Shown piece after piece: positions 43,830 to 54,924 of a stretch of 64,000 nt of DNA (position 1 is its first letter; each line of letters opens with the position of its first letter). The position numbers were made by a program, and so were the translations under genes. This DNA is from Antedon mediterranea (taxonomy: Eukaryota; Echinodermata; Crinoidea; Comatulida; Antedonidae): positions 24,286,288 to 24,350,287 of the forward strand of contig NC_092676.1 of the NCBI RefSeq assembly GCF_964355755.1, written 5' to 3'. The notes beneath the pieces are model-generated. The model was not told where the DNA came from, made no database searches, and saw nothing but the letters and a program-made list of their open reading frames with translations.

Positions 43830-45587
43830 ATGTCCACAAGCTTTCAAGAAAAACATTCAAAATGTTCATCTCATCCTAAAAATGATCTTCAATTCTTCTG
43901 TTCAAGTTGTAATAAATCTGCATGTAAAGACTGTCAACATATTCTTGAATGTTACAAGAATAAACATGACGTGATTCCAATAAATTTAAAAAAAGATGTA
44001 GGTGACCAAAATGCTTTAAAACTAATCAAGTTAGCTGAAGAAATAAAAAAAAAGCTTGAAGATTCTCTTGACTTTATTGTTGAAAATCAAACAAAATTTG
44101 AAACTCATCTAAAATTATGCCAATCTGCTATTGAAATGAGAAAAACAGAGATAATTCAGAAAGCAGAAGAAGAAAGCAGAAAACTAATGTCTAATCTTGA
44201 TAAATTATTTCAAAACAGACAACAAGCTATTCAAAAAGAACTTGCAGATCTAGACTCAAAGAAAACACAAATAGAAAGCCTAAAGGAATCAGTAAAATCA
44301 ACTATTAACAAAGAAGACAAAAATGAGAACCTCGTCAAGCTTAAGAAAAACATTGCTGATGTTAAAGACAAGGTCCTAAAAGCAGATAGCGATAAATTCT
44401 CACTGTACAATGAACATGTTATTCCAACTTTCATCACATCAGCGGATCTCAACACACTGATGGATGCTGAAGGAATTGGAAACATTTTAACTGTTGACGA
44501 GAGGTTTATTGTCGCTAACAATGACCGATCAGTTACAGTCGCAAAGGGAGAGCAGTTTTCAGTAAAAGTATCTTGTTTGATAAACGATGAAGAATGTCAA
44601 TTAGCAGCCACTCTAACAAGCTCATCAGGTGAAGAATCTAGTGCTCCCGAGGTAAAATATCAAGGAAATGGAGACTACAGAATAACAAGTACCTGTAACA
44701 TTGAAGGAGACTGGAAAATGAAGATCATTGTGGCAGATGAACATGTCAAGGGGTCACCAGTAAATGTCAAAGTTGAAAAACTAGGACTTGTTCGAACAAT
44801 TGGCAAAATATCAGATTATATAAAAGGTTCACATCAGGTATCAGATGTTATGGCAGAAACCAATGGGTGTGTGCTAGTGACAAGTGTTAGCAAAGAGATA
44901 TTAAGATTCAACCAATCAGGATCCTTTGTTAATAAGCTACTAACACCAGAAGGCACAAATGCTTACAGAATGCACAGAATGAGTAATGGAAATATAGTGT
45001 ATAGTAATTTGAAAAATTGTATTTTTATGTGTGACGACAAACTAAGCACTATTTGTTCATTTGGTAAAGACAAAATGATTCTCCAAGGTGGATTGGATGT
45101 AGATGAGAACAAGAGGATCTTATATGTAGCAGATGATAATAAACATTGTGTGTTTAAATTTAACATTGACGACCAGTCAATTCTTGGTAAAATTGGGTCA
45201 GAAGGTACGAATGCAGGTCAATTGAAATATCCATGTGATGTTGCAATAACTAAAGAAGGAAACATTGTTGTGGCTGATACTGAAAATAACAGAATACAAC
45301 TTTTTAATGCAGATGGGAAAAGGGCAAAGGTCATCATAGGTCATGGAGAAGAAGATGGTCAAGTTGTTCATCCTTCTTGTATAACTGTGGATGCGGATGA
45401 TAATTTAATAATATCTAGCCAACATAAAGTTCAGTTATTTGACAAAAATGGAGTTTTCATAAGGCGAATAGATCACAAAGACTATGAATTACTGTTGCCC
45501 CTTGGCAGTTCTGTCATTTCCTACAGGCCGAGAAGATTAGCTGTGGCATACCATGGGTCAAATGATATCAAATTATACAATTATTAA
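43830..45587 (+). CDS. RING-less TRIM-NHL-like protein, copy 2
   Basis: 585 residues, single coding exon, acceptor TTTTAACAG abutting the ATG. The B-box is at about 12-46 (C12, H15, C24, C27, C32, C35, H46), the coiled coil at about 55-190, the filamin-type domain at about 215-315 with a single KGSPVNV hinge unit, and the NHL propeller beyond. A 96-base stretch at 44778-44873 is identical to copy 3 (47899-47994), although flanking sequence differs, which suggests gene conversion. Its 3' flank resembles that of the relic at 49737, not those of copies 1, 3 and 4. Confidence 0.92.
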   Translation: MSTSFQEKHSKCSSHPKNDLQFFCSSCNKSACKDCQHILECYKNKHDVIPINLKKDVGDQNALKLIKLAEEIKKKLEDSLDFIVENQTKFETHLKLCQSAIEMRKTEIIQKAEEESRKLMSNLDKLFQNRQQAIQKELADLDSKKTQIESLKESVKSTINKEDKNENLVKLKKNIADVKDKVLKADSDKFSLYNEHVIPTFITSADLNTLMDAEGIGNILTVDERFIVANNDRSVTVAKGEQFSVKVSCLINDEECQLAATLTSSSGEESSAPEVKYQGNGDYRITSTCNIEGDWKMKIIVADEHVKGSPVNVKVEKLGLVRTIGKISDYIKGSHQVSDVMAETNGCVLVTSVSKEILRFNQSGSFVNKLLTPEGTNAYRMHRMSNGNIVYSNLKNCIFMCDDKLSTICSFGKDKMILQGGLDVDENKRILYVADDNKHCVFKFNIDDQSILGKIGSEGTNAGQLKYPCDVAITKEGNIVVADTENNRIQLFNADGKRAKVIIGHGEEDGQVVHPSCITVDADDNLIISSQHKVQLFDKNGVFIRRIDHKDYELLLPLGSSVISYRPRRLAVAYHGSNDIKLYNY

Positions 45588-46205
45588 AATGGAGCTCCTA
45601 AAAAGTTATTTCATTGTTAAAAAAATGATCTGTCTGGAATGTGTATTTTTTAAATACAAGCAACTAAAATTCTATTTTTTAGGAACAATAATAATTTGCG
45701 AGTTTTATTAGTTGAAATTAACTGACATTTTATATAGTAGGAAATACAAGATTTAATTTACATTTTAATTGTTGTCATTGTGGGATCATATTCATTGTTT
45801 TACTTTATATAAAATAGAATTAATATTTTATAATTAATGTTTTATTTGAACTAGTCTAATTTAGATTGCAATCATGTGAGTAATTCTATAAAGGCATTGC
45901 CAAATAAATACGTACATATAAATACAATTTCAGATTCAGACTCAGTGTCAATGATCTTCTTATGTAAATAAAATAAAAGTTAATAAATTCATATTATAAA
46001 TTTTCAAAAAGCAAGTTCAGTCAAGTGTATAAAAATACCGAATTAGAAACTTAAAAGAATGATAAGGCAAATATTAGTTCTTGAAACTTTCCTTTTAACT
46101 GCAAGGTTATATCGAGTCATTTGCTTTTGTTAAATTTTAATAGCAGTACCTTTATTATGTTTTTATTGTTCATGTTAAAAAAGTAACAGTTTGACACATT
46201 TCTGT
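45588..46205. other. 3' flank of TRIM copy 2
   Basis: AT-rich, no gene. Segments such as GGCATTGCCAAATAAATAC (about 45894) and CTCAGTGTCAATGATC (about 45940) recur at about 50068 and 50118, downstream of the 49737 relic. This shows a second type of duplication unit. Confidence 0.45.
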
Positions 46206-46355
46206 ATCGCCACGGGTCAGAAATTGACAATTCTTTATTCAAACAATAATATACAACGGCACCCACAATATATCAATTACTATTGGATACTAACAGTAAA
46301 GCTATAAGGAAGTACCTTATTTAACTACCTAGTCTTTATTCAACTAGAAAATAAG
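46206..46355 (+). promoter_or_regulatory. Shared upstream block and leader exon end, TRIM copy 3
   Basis: CGCCACGGGTCAGAAATTGA and TTCTTTATTCAAACA match copies 1 and 4. The leader exon ends CTAGAAAATAAG, with donor GTTAGT at 46356. The leader intron is 622 bases. Confidence 0.55.
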
Positions 46356-46977
46356 GTTAGTAAAATATGTTCTGTTAGTAATTATTATTATTACTATTAT
46401 ACTTTACAAATAACATCACCGGAAAACATTTTTTTTCACTTTGAACTTGACATGTTAATGTTGTGTGTTTGAAAAATTGTGGCTCAAAATATTGTCTGTG
46501 AAAAAATCGATTGAAATCTAATGACCTGACATTTTTTTTTTTATATACAAAATTTATTTGCGTTAATCACCATTATCATACACCTATTACATACAGTACT
46601 TAATTGCTGATAACCAAGAACACTATACTTTAAGTGTTTAAATAAAAGCTACTCAGTACTCAACTTGTCCTGTTCTGAACATTTAGTGAATAGAATAACT
46701 TATATAATTATTTTATCATCTAATGTGCACTAACATTAAAAACTTTGCATTGTGAGAAATATGTATGTCAGTTTAACCATGAACAAATGAATCCGTAGGA
46801 ATCTGAATAAAAGTAAAAATGTTTCTTGCCGCCATCGTCCGGACTGTCCACAACGTCACAAAATAAACAAACGTCTTCATAGCTGTGTATAGATAGATAC
46901 AAACATTATTTTATTTCTTTTTTCTATTTTTATAACATGTAGCTGATACTAAACTATACAATCAAATTAATTTACAG

Positions 46978-48705
46978 ATGTCTACTGGTATTGCAAAGAA
47001 GAAATTAAAATGTTCAACTCATTGTGAAAATGATCTTCAATTCTTCTGTTCAGATTGTAAAAAATCTGCATGCAAAGACTGTGAACATATTCATGAATGC
47101 TTCCAAAACCAACATGATGTGGTTCCAATACCTAATGACGAGGCTGAGGAGAAAGTGATACAATTAATTAAGAAAGCTGATGGTATGATGGTAAAACTTG
47201 AACAATCCTTGGACACCATTGTTTCAATTCAAAACAAATTTGAAAATAACATAAAATTATGCAGATCTGCTATTGAAATGAGAGAAAATAAGTTAATAGA
47301 GAAACTAAAACAAGAAAGCAGAAACCTGATATCTGATCTTAACAGATTGTGTAAAGAAAGACAAAAAACAAATACAAAAGAACTAGAGGATCTAGATTTA
47401 AAGAAAACACAATTATCTAGCCTAAAAGATTCACTAAAATTAACTATGGACAAATCAGCTGAACAGGATAACTTTGTTGCACTTGAAACAGAAACCAAGG
47501 AATTAGAAGCAGATGTTGACGCATTCTCACTTCAGAAACATGTTATTCCAATTTTTATCACATCTCCACATTTAAACAAAGTGATGGATACTGAAGGAAT
47601 TGGAAAAATTGCAATGGTTGATAGCAGGTTTAATGTTGCTAAAACTGATCGATCAGTTACAGTCACAAAGGGAGAGTCATTTGCAGTAAAAGTATCAAGT
47701 TTGACAAAAGATGAGGAATGTAAATTAGTTGCCACTCTAACAAGCTCATCAGGTGAAGAATCAACCACTGATGTAAAATATTATGGAAACGGAGAATACA
47801 GAATAAGAAGTTCCTGTACTATTGAAGGAAACTGGAAAATGAAGATCACAGTCGCAGATGAAAACATTAAGGGGTCACCAGTATTTGTCAAAGTTGAGAA
47901 ACTAGGACTTGTTCGAACAATTGGCAAAATATCAGATTATATAAAAGGTTCACATCAGGTATCAGATGTTATGGCAGAAACCAATGGGTGTGTGTTAGTT
48001 GCAAGTGCTAGCAAAGAGATATTGAGATTCAACCAAACAGGATCATTTGTTAATAAGCAACTGACACCACTAGGCACATATGTAAATAAAATGCACAAAA
48101 TGAACAATGGAAACATAGTGTATGATTATGTTCACTGTGTGGTAATGTGTGACGAGAAACTAAACACAATCCGCTCATTTGGAGAAGACACACTGAAAGC
48201 CCCAAAGGGATTGGATGTAGACGAGAATAGGAGGGTCTTATATGTTGCCGATGGTGACAAACATTGCATCTTCAAGTTCAACATTGACAACAAGTCAATG
48301 CTTGGTAAAATTGGGTCAAAAGGCAGTAATACAGGAAAATTTAAACAACCAAGAGATGTTGCAATAACTAAAGAAGGGAATATAGTCGTGGCTGATACTG
48401 AAAATGACAGGATACAGATTTTTAATGCAGATGGACAAAAGGCAAAGGTCATCATAGGTCACGGAAAAGAAGATGGTAAAGTGATTCATCCTTCTTGTGT
48501 AACTGTGGATGCTGATGATAATTTGATAATATCAAGCGAATATAAAGTTCAGTTATTTGATAAAAATGGAGTTTTCAAGAGACGAATAGATCACAAACAT
48601 GACGGATTACAGCTTCCACTTGGCAGTTCTGTCATTTCCTATAGACCAAGGAGACTAGCTGTGGCAAACTATGGGGCAAATGATATTAAATTCTTTAATT
48701 ATTAA
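46978..48705 (+). CDS. RING-less TRIM-NHL-like protein, copy 3
   Basis: 575 residues, single coding exon, acceptor AATTTACAG abutting the ATG. The B-box is at 12-46 with all zinc ligands visible, the coiled coil at about 55-185, and the filamin-type domain at about 210-305 ending in one KGSPVFV unit. The NHL blades include DVAITKEGNIVVADTENDRI and a final blade ending DIKFFNY. Intact and close to copies 2 and 4. Confidence 0.92.
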   Translation: MSTGIAKKKLKCSTHCENDLQFFCSDCKKSACKDCEHIHECFQNQHDVVPIPNDEAEEKVIQLIKKADGMMVKLEQSLDTIVSIQNKFENNIKLCRSAIEMRENKLIEKLKQESRNLISDLNRLCKERQKTNTKELEDLDLKKTQLSSLKDSLKLTMDKSAEQDNFVALETETKELEADVDAFSLQKHVIPIFITSPHLNKVMDTEGIGKIAMVDSRFNVAKTDRSVTVTKGESFAVKVSSLTKDEECKLVATLTSSSGEESTTDVKYYGNGEYRIRSSCTIEGNWKMKITVADENIKGSPVFVKVEKLGLVRTIGKISDYIKGSHQVSDVMAETNGCVLVASASKEILRFNQTGSFVNKQLTPLGTYVNKMHKMNNGNIVYDYVHCVVMCDEKLNTIRSFGEDTLKAPKGLDVDENRRVLYVADGDKHCIFKFNIDNKSMLGKIGSKGSNTGKFKQPRDVAITKEGNIVVADTENDRIQIFNADGQKAKVIIGHGKEDGKVIHPSCVTVDADDNLIISSEYKVQLFDKNGVFKRRIDHKHDGLQLPLGSSVISYRPRRLAVANYGANDIKFFNY

Positions 48706-49408
48706 GATGCAGTACTTTCAATCATTCTGAAATATCGTTAACTGTAACAGAATTGGTTTAGTGAAATACCAAGTAGCATAGAACATTGCCATTTAGCAGA
48801 TTAAAGTATGTTTTAAAATGTATTGGTTAAAGTTTGAAAAAGTTAACTCAACACTTTTTATTTTAAACATTTTTTTCGACAACTGTATAAAACTATGCTA
48901 ACAAACATTTATTTTTACCTATGTACAGAAATAAATAGTCTTACTTTAATATGTAACTATTACTTTATATTCATTCAAATTATATTTGGTTTGTTTTTTT
49001 AAAAACATTTTTACAATGATTTATCATAACAGTATACCCAGTTACCATTGAGTCCACATGAAAGACAAATTATTCTAGCATAGTACCCATGGTTTTAGTT
49101 ATATTGGGTTGGATTAATATTTTGTTATCCATTCTTGATGATCTGAGAAGATTAACTTGTCTCAGTGACCAGTTTATGCCTGATCATTATTTTCTAAGGA
49201 CTTTTCATAATATTTTTCTTAAAAGTATTGGGTTATTAATAAGAAAATATACCTTTCTCAAATAGGTATAATAACATTCTAATCTGTATTATCTTGATTA
49301 TATGACAATATTGAATAAAAGTGGAATGATCCCACAAAAAAAGGAGAAAAAAATGTAGTTTTATTTAAATTATAGTCTTCATTTGAATTGAAATGTATGA
49401 AAAAAAAA
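48706..49408. other. 3' flank of TRIM copy 3
   Basis: It shares ACCAAGTAGCATAGAACATT and later GGATTAATATTTTGTTATCC segments with the flanks of copies 1 and 4. AATAAA motifs are present. No gene is seen. Confidence 0.45.
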
Positions 49409-49735
49409 AGCAGCTATAGCCAGTGGAGCAGTACCCTTCCAATTATGAAGTTTGCTCCTAAATGGAAGAAGAAGAAGAAATGCAATGTAACCTGTCAAAT
49501 TGAAGAACCCGGATAACATGCAAAAAATAAAAAAAAACCAGCTATAGCCAGTGGAGAAGTACCCTTCACCAATGGAGTTTGCTCCTAAATGGAAGAAAAA
49601 GAAAAAATGCAATGTAACCTGTCAAATTGAAGAATCCAGATAACATGCCAAAAAAAAAGCAATAGCCAGTGGAGAAGTACCCTTTTCAACTATGGAGTTT
49701 GCTCCTAAATGGAAGAAGAAGAAGAAATGTAATGT
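49409..49735. repeat. Three tandem units of about 125 bp
   Basis: Each unit contains AGCCAGTGGAG(C/A)AGTACCCTT, GTTTGCTCCTAAATGGAAGA and an (AAG)n run. A single unit occurs at the matching position after copy 4 (about 53628-53705). The array was therefore expanded locally after that flank was duplicated. Confidence 0.75.
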
Positions 49736-49736
49736 T

Positions 49737-49817
49737 AGTTCTGTCATTTACTACAGGACGAGAAGATTAGCAGTGGCATACCATGGATCAAAAGATATCA
49801 AATTATTCAATTATTAA
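49737..49817 (+). pseudogene. Relic of a TRIM-NHL-like 3' coding end
   Basis: The last 26 codons of the family (SSVIYYRTRRLAVAYHGSKD and IKLFNY) with a normal stop codon. They directly follow the minisatellite, with no upstream coding sequence. Similarity continues into a copy 2-type 3' flank. Confidence 0.85.
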
Positions 49818-50635
49818 GTTTCCAGTATTTGTTGCTGAATTGTCTAAAATGTATTTTTTTTAAAACTAAATATAACTAAAATTATATTTTATGAGACATA
49901 AGAATTATTGAATTTTATTTTAAAATACATATATATAAATTAACTGACGTTCTATAGAGAGAATATATGTACATATGCACAGAAAATAATAATCTATAGA
50001 TTACCAAATATGTATAAAAAATATAGTTTTATTTGAACTAGTTAATTTTAATTGTAATTCTATACAGGCATTGCCAAATAAATACATACATATAAATACA
50101 ATTTCAGATTCAGACTCAGTGTCAATGATCTTCTTATGTAAATAAAATGAAAGTTAATACATTTATATATATATATCAGGTGAATGTTAATAAATTTTGA
50201 ATCTATCAGTCAAGTGTATAAACATATGGAAATAGAAATGTTTTGAAAGAAAACAATTGATGAGAAATGGCAGCAAACGAACATACATCAGTTGAAACAT
50301 TTCCTTACCAGGCACTATTTTAAGAGGTACCGTAACCCATGATTATACTTCCCAACTGGAACCCTTAAACCAGAAAGATTTAATGCCGAGTCATTTGCTT
50401 TTGTTAAATTTTAATAGCAGTACCTAATTATGTTTGGTCGTGTTGAATGTTTAAATGCATTTAAGGGTAAAATTGTTAAATCTCTATAATGTTCCAATCT
50501 TTGTGTATGTTATTGTTGCTTATTTGAATGTATTGTTATAGTTTATTATGTTTAGATTCAACCTGTTAGTGGTGGTTTCATTGCTGTTGGTTGTCAACTG
50601 AATAAAATAAAATAAATAACTAATAAATAGTTTGA
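49818..50635. other. Flank between the 3' relic and TRIM copy 4
   Basis: A copy 2-type 3' flank followed by AT-rich sequence, with a TATATATATATAT run near 50163. No gene is seen. Confidence 0.4.
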
Positions 50636-50826
50636 CATCGTCACAGGTCAGTAATTGACAATGCTTTATTCAAACACTAAAACATCTAATATTCCGTCAT
50701 ACTTTACCTGTATAATGTCAACCGCACCCACTACATATCAACTACTATTGCATTCCAACAGTGAAGTTAAAGGAAATACAGTAAATTTATTTAACTACAT
50801 AGTCTTTTTCACCTAGCAAAAAAAAG
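50636..50826 (+). promoter_or_regulatory. Shared upstream block and leader exon end, TRIM copy 4
   Basis: CATCGTCACAGGTCAGTAAT and ATGCTTTATTCAAACACTAA match copies 1 and 3. TGTCAACCGCACCC (50716-50729) matches copy 2. The leader exon ends in a poly-A run plus G before GTTAGT at 50827. Confidence 0.55.
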
Positions 50827-51167
50827 GTTAGTACTATATTATAATATGTTCTGTTAGTAATACTTCACAAAAAAAAAAAAACTTTAGTTCAAAACATTAA
50901 TGTCGGTAAAAAAAAACTGTAATCTGACATTGCGTTGATTTGATGTTTGAAACTTGAAATGGGAAACCACCGAGATTGCTACCTACAAATTGGGAAATTT
51001 TTAGTGACTTAAGTTAAAATTTAATCCTAATTAATGAATTTTCATCAATTTAGAACAAAACCAAATAACATTGTTTGAACTATTACAGAAAACAAAAGAA
51101 AAACTAATTATAACATTATTAACATGAATTTGCAACAAACTAAAATACAAATCAAATTCTTTTACAG

Positions 51168-52950
51168 ATGTCTACAGGAATTAAAGATAACAAATTAAAA
51201 TGTTCAACTCATCCTAAAAATGACCTTCAATTCTTTTGTTCACATTGTGAAAAATCAGCATGCAAAGACTGTGAACACATCATTAAATGTTACGAAAAGC
51301 AACATGATGTGGTTCCAATACCTATTATAATTGATGAGGATGACCAAAAAGCAACATGATGTGGTTCCAATACCTATTATAATTGATGAGGATGACCAAA
51401 AAGCAATAAGATTAAACAAGAAAGCTGATGGTATTAAAAGTAAATTTGAAAAATTCTTGGACACCATTGTTACACATCAAAACACATTTGAAACAAATAC
51501 AAAATTATGCAGATCTGCTATTGAAATGAGAGAAAAAAAAGTAATTGAGAAAGTAAAAGAAGAAAGCAGAAACTTGATGTCTGATCTTAACAAATCATAT
51601 AAAAACAGACAAGAAGCTAATAAAAAAGAACTTGCAGAAATGGATTCAAAGAAAACACAAATAGATAGTCTTACAGCTGCAATAAAATCAACTATGGGCA
51701 AATCAAAAAAAGATAAAATTGCAACACTTGAACAAAAAATTGAGGAATTGGAAACAGATATTGACGCATTCTCGCACAAATTTGTTATTCCAACTTTTAA
51801 CACATCAGCACATCTAAATGACCTGATTGATACTGAAGGAATTGGAAACATTTTAATGGTTGACGACAGATTTATTGTTGCTCAAACTGATCGATCAATC
51901 ACAGTCACAACAGGGCAGTCATTTGCAGTAGAAGTATCAAGTTTGATAAAAGATGAAGAATGTAAATTAGTTGCCACTCTAACAAGCTCATCAGGTGAAA
52001 AAGCAAGTCCTCTGGTAAAGTATTATGAAAACGGAGACTACAGAATAACAAGTACCTGTAACTGTGAAGGAGATTGGAAAATGAAGATTGCAGTCGCAGA
52101 TGAACATGTCAAGGGATCACCAGTAAATGTCAAAGTTGAAAAACTAGGACTTGTTCGTACAAGTGGTAAATTAACAGATTATATACAAGGTGCGCACCAG
52201 GTATCAGATGTTATGGCAGAAAACAATGGGTGTGTGTTAGTGGCAAGTGTTAGCAAAGAGATATTGAGATTCAACCAATCAGGATCATTTGTTGGTACGT
52301 TATGGGCACCGCATGACATAAAGGCGTATCGAATGCACAAAATGAGTAATGGCAACATAGTGTATAGTAATTTGAGAAACTGTGTTGTAATGTGTGATGA
52401 CAAACTCAGCAGTATTTGCTCATTTGGTAAAGACAAATCAAAACTCCAAGGTGGATTGGATGTAGATGAGAACAAGAGGATCTTATATGTAGCAGATGGT
52501 GATGAACATTGTGTATTTAAATTTAATATTGACAAAAAGTCAATGCTTGGTAAAATTGGGTCAAAGGGCAGTAAAGCCGGTAAATTTAAACACCCAAGCG
52601 ATGTTGCAATAACTACAAAAGGAAACATAGTAGTGGCTGATACTGAAAATGACAGAATACAAATTTTTAATGAAGATGGGAAAAAGGCAAAAGTCATCAT
52701 AGAACACGGAGAAGAAGATGGTAAAGTGATTCATCCTTCTTGTGTAACAGTGGATGCTGATGATAACTTAATAATATCAAGCCAACATAAGGTTCAGTTA
52801 TTTGACAAAAATGGAAATTTCATAAGACGAATAGATCGCAAAGACGATGGATTACTGTTGCCACTTGGCAGTGCTGTCATTTCCTATAGACCAAGAAGAT
52901 TAGCAGTGGCATACTTTGGGTCAAATAATATCAAATTTTTCAATTATTAA
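51168..52950 (+). pseudogene. TRIM-NHL-like copy 4, broken by a 52-bp tandem duplication
   Basis: The first frame (51168-51359) encodes a complete B-box, then ends at TGA. A second frame (to 52950) encodes the coiled coil, filamin-type domain and NHL propeller without any defect. The cause is an exact 52-bp tandem repeat, 51299-51350 and 51351-51402. Since 52 is not a multiple of three, the frame shifts. One unit alone would give a family-typical length of 576 residues. The rest of the gene is intact, so the lesion is recent, polymorphic or an assembly artefact. Upstream signals and the acceptor TTTTACAG before the ATG remain. Confidence 0.85.
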
Positions 52951-54302
52951 TAATGCTGTCCTTACAATCATTCTAAAAAATTGTTAAAATACTGGTTTAG
53001 TTAAATACCAAGTAGCATAGAACAATGCCTTTAAGCAGATTAAATTAAATTTTAAAACATATTGGTTGCATTGTCAAACACTTTTATTTTAAAAAGTTTT
53101 TTGGTTAATAAATATGCAAACAAACATTTATTTTACCTATGTACATAAATAGTTTTACTTTAATATGTAAATAATATATTAATATTATATTTGTAAAAGT
53201 TTGCTTTTTAAAAATATTTTACAAAGATTATCATAACAGTATACCTAGTTACCATTGAGTATACAAGGACGACAAATTATTCTAGCATAGTACTAATGGT
53301 TTTAGTTATATTGAGTTGGATTAATATTTTGTTATCCATTCTTGATGATCTGAGCAGATTAACTTGTCTCAGTGACCAGTTTATGCCTGATCATTATTTT
53401 CTAAGTATTAAAAAAAAAAGGACTTTACATAATATTTTTCTTAAAAGTATTGGGTTATTAATAAGAAAATATACCTTTCTCAAATAGGTATAATAACATT
53501 CTAATCTGTATATCTTGATTATATGACAATATTGAATAAAAGTGGAATGATCCCACAAAAAAAAGGAGAAAAAATGTAGTTTTATTTAAATTAGTCTTCA
53601 TTTGAATTTAAATGTATGCAAAAAAAAAGCAGCTATAGCCAGTGGAGCAGTACCCTTCCAATTATGAAGTTTGCTCCTAAATGGAAGAAGAAGAAGAAAT
53701 GAAATGTACAGTAACCTGTCAAATTAAAGAACTTGGATAACCTGTCATTGAGAAAACCTACATACACGTATTCAAACCTGTTTTCACATGTTTACATGCC
53801 AATAGAATAGAATATCACTTTGTACTTGCATCAACAATTTTGTATAATACTAATAGAGATATTTTTGTTTTTTAGATTTAAGTTGAACTAGAACAGCTAA
53901 AACCTTAAAGAATATGTATATTATGCGCGGTCTACCATCATTTGTTTGGTTTGATTTTACTATCAGACTCATGAATACCAATCTATCTATTTCATACAGT
54001 CCTCATTCAGTACTTTTACTGTACAAAACTTTTCGACTTCGAAAGCACAGGCATGTTTTAAGTTTTGAGATGCAGTTCTTACAATTCATAAAAATAATTG
54101 ATTTAAAAAAAACTGCATTGTAAAGAGTAAAGTGCATGTACCCTGCATGGGTTTCAACTAAAAAAGAATCACTGTATGTATGTTAAGTTGTATCATCAGA
54201 TTTTATTGTATTTAACCACAAGTTAAGCGTATTATATTTTACAGGCATTCATGCTTTGTTTATTGTTAAGCATACAAGTTTGTTTCAAACATTTCCATAT
54301 TT
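52951..54302. other. 3' flank of TRIM copy 4
   Basis: A copy 1/3-type flank (ACCAAGTAGCATAGAACA, then GTTGGATTAATATTTTGTTA) plus one unit of the 125-bp repeat at about 53628-53705. After about 53760 it is unrelated AT-rich sequence. No gene is supported. Confidence 0.45.
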
Positions 54303-54468
54303 TCGTCACGGGTCAAAAATTTACCTCCGATGACTTTTATAATTTTATAGAATACATGTCAGAATTTGATTGTCAACTTCACCTGCCATTATTATAAACT
54401 ACTACTAGCCAATTAAAGTTAAAGGAACTAAATTACTCGCTGAAACTTTCTACATCAAGTAAAAAAAG
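54303..54468 (+). promoter_or_regulatory. Shared upstream block and leader exon end, TRIM copy 5
   Basis: CGTCACGGGTCAAAAATTTA matches the first half of the block; the TTTATTCAAACA half is not evident. The leader exon ends CATCAAGTAAAAAAAG before GTTAGT at 54469. The leader intron is 1394 bases, enlarged by the LINE and SINE-like insertions. Confidence 0.5.
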
Positions 54469-54599
54469 GTTAGTGGCAAACTTCGCCTATTTTAAAAATA
54501 CTAATCAGCACACCATTGTTGGCTATCAATTTTAACTCTGTATTTGTTAACACAGCTGTATTATATTTTGACTTTGTTTAATGCTTTGGAAAGATAGTG

Positions 54600-54900
54600 G
54601 TTCCAATGATGTCAGTAGAAACATATCGGGGGAAGCTATATATTAATAAAGAACTGAGGTCTTCTTCTGGGTCTCTCCTCTTACACACTGTCTGCCCTTC
54701 TACGCAGTTTTATGGAAGTCGCTCATTCCTTTGTGCCTCAGTTGCTCTTTGGAACGACTTACCACCTGCAATTCAACAAGCACTCACCATCGTTACATTC
54801 AAACAATTATTAAAAACTCATCTTTTTAAGTTATCTTTTGACTACTCTGTATATTTTTGTTATAATGTAAAGCACATTGGGCTTTTAGCACCATGCACTC
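54600..54900 (+). mobile_element. Non-LTR retrotransposon 3' coding remnant
   Basis: A frame from 54597 contains SRSFLCASVALWNDLPPAIQ followed by TFKQLLKTHLF. This is the characteristic C-terminal end of many LINE ORF2 proteins (the pattern R.SF..A..LWN.LP....FK..LKTHLF). No reverse transcriptase core remains. It sits in the leader intron of TRIM copy 5. Confidence 0.7.
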
Positions 54901-54924
54901 TATCAAGCCTGATTTATCATTATT

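Noticed and set aside
41209-52700. Long minus-strand frames inside the TRIM copies (up to 173 codons)
   Set aside because: They recur at the same place in each copy and mirror the coding strand; they are shadows of the NHL region.
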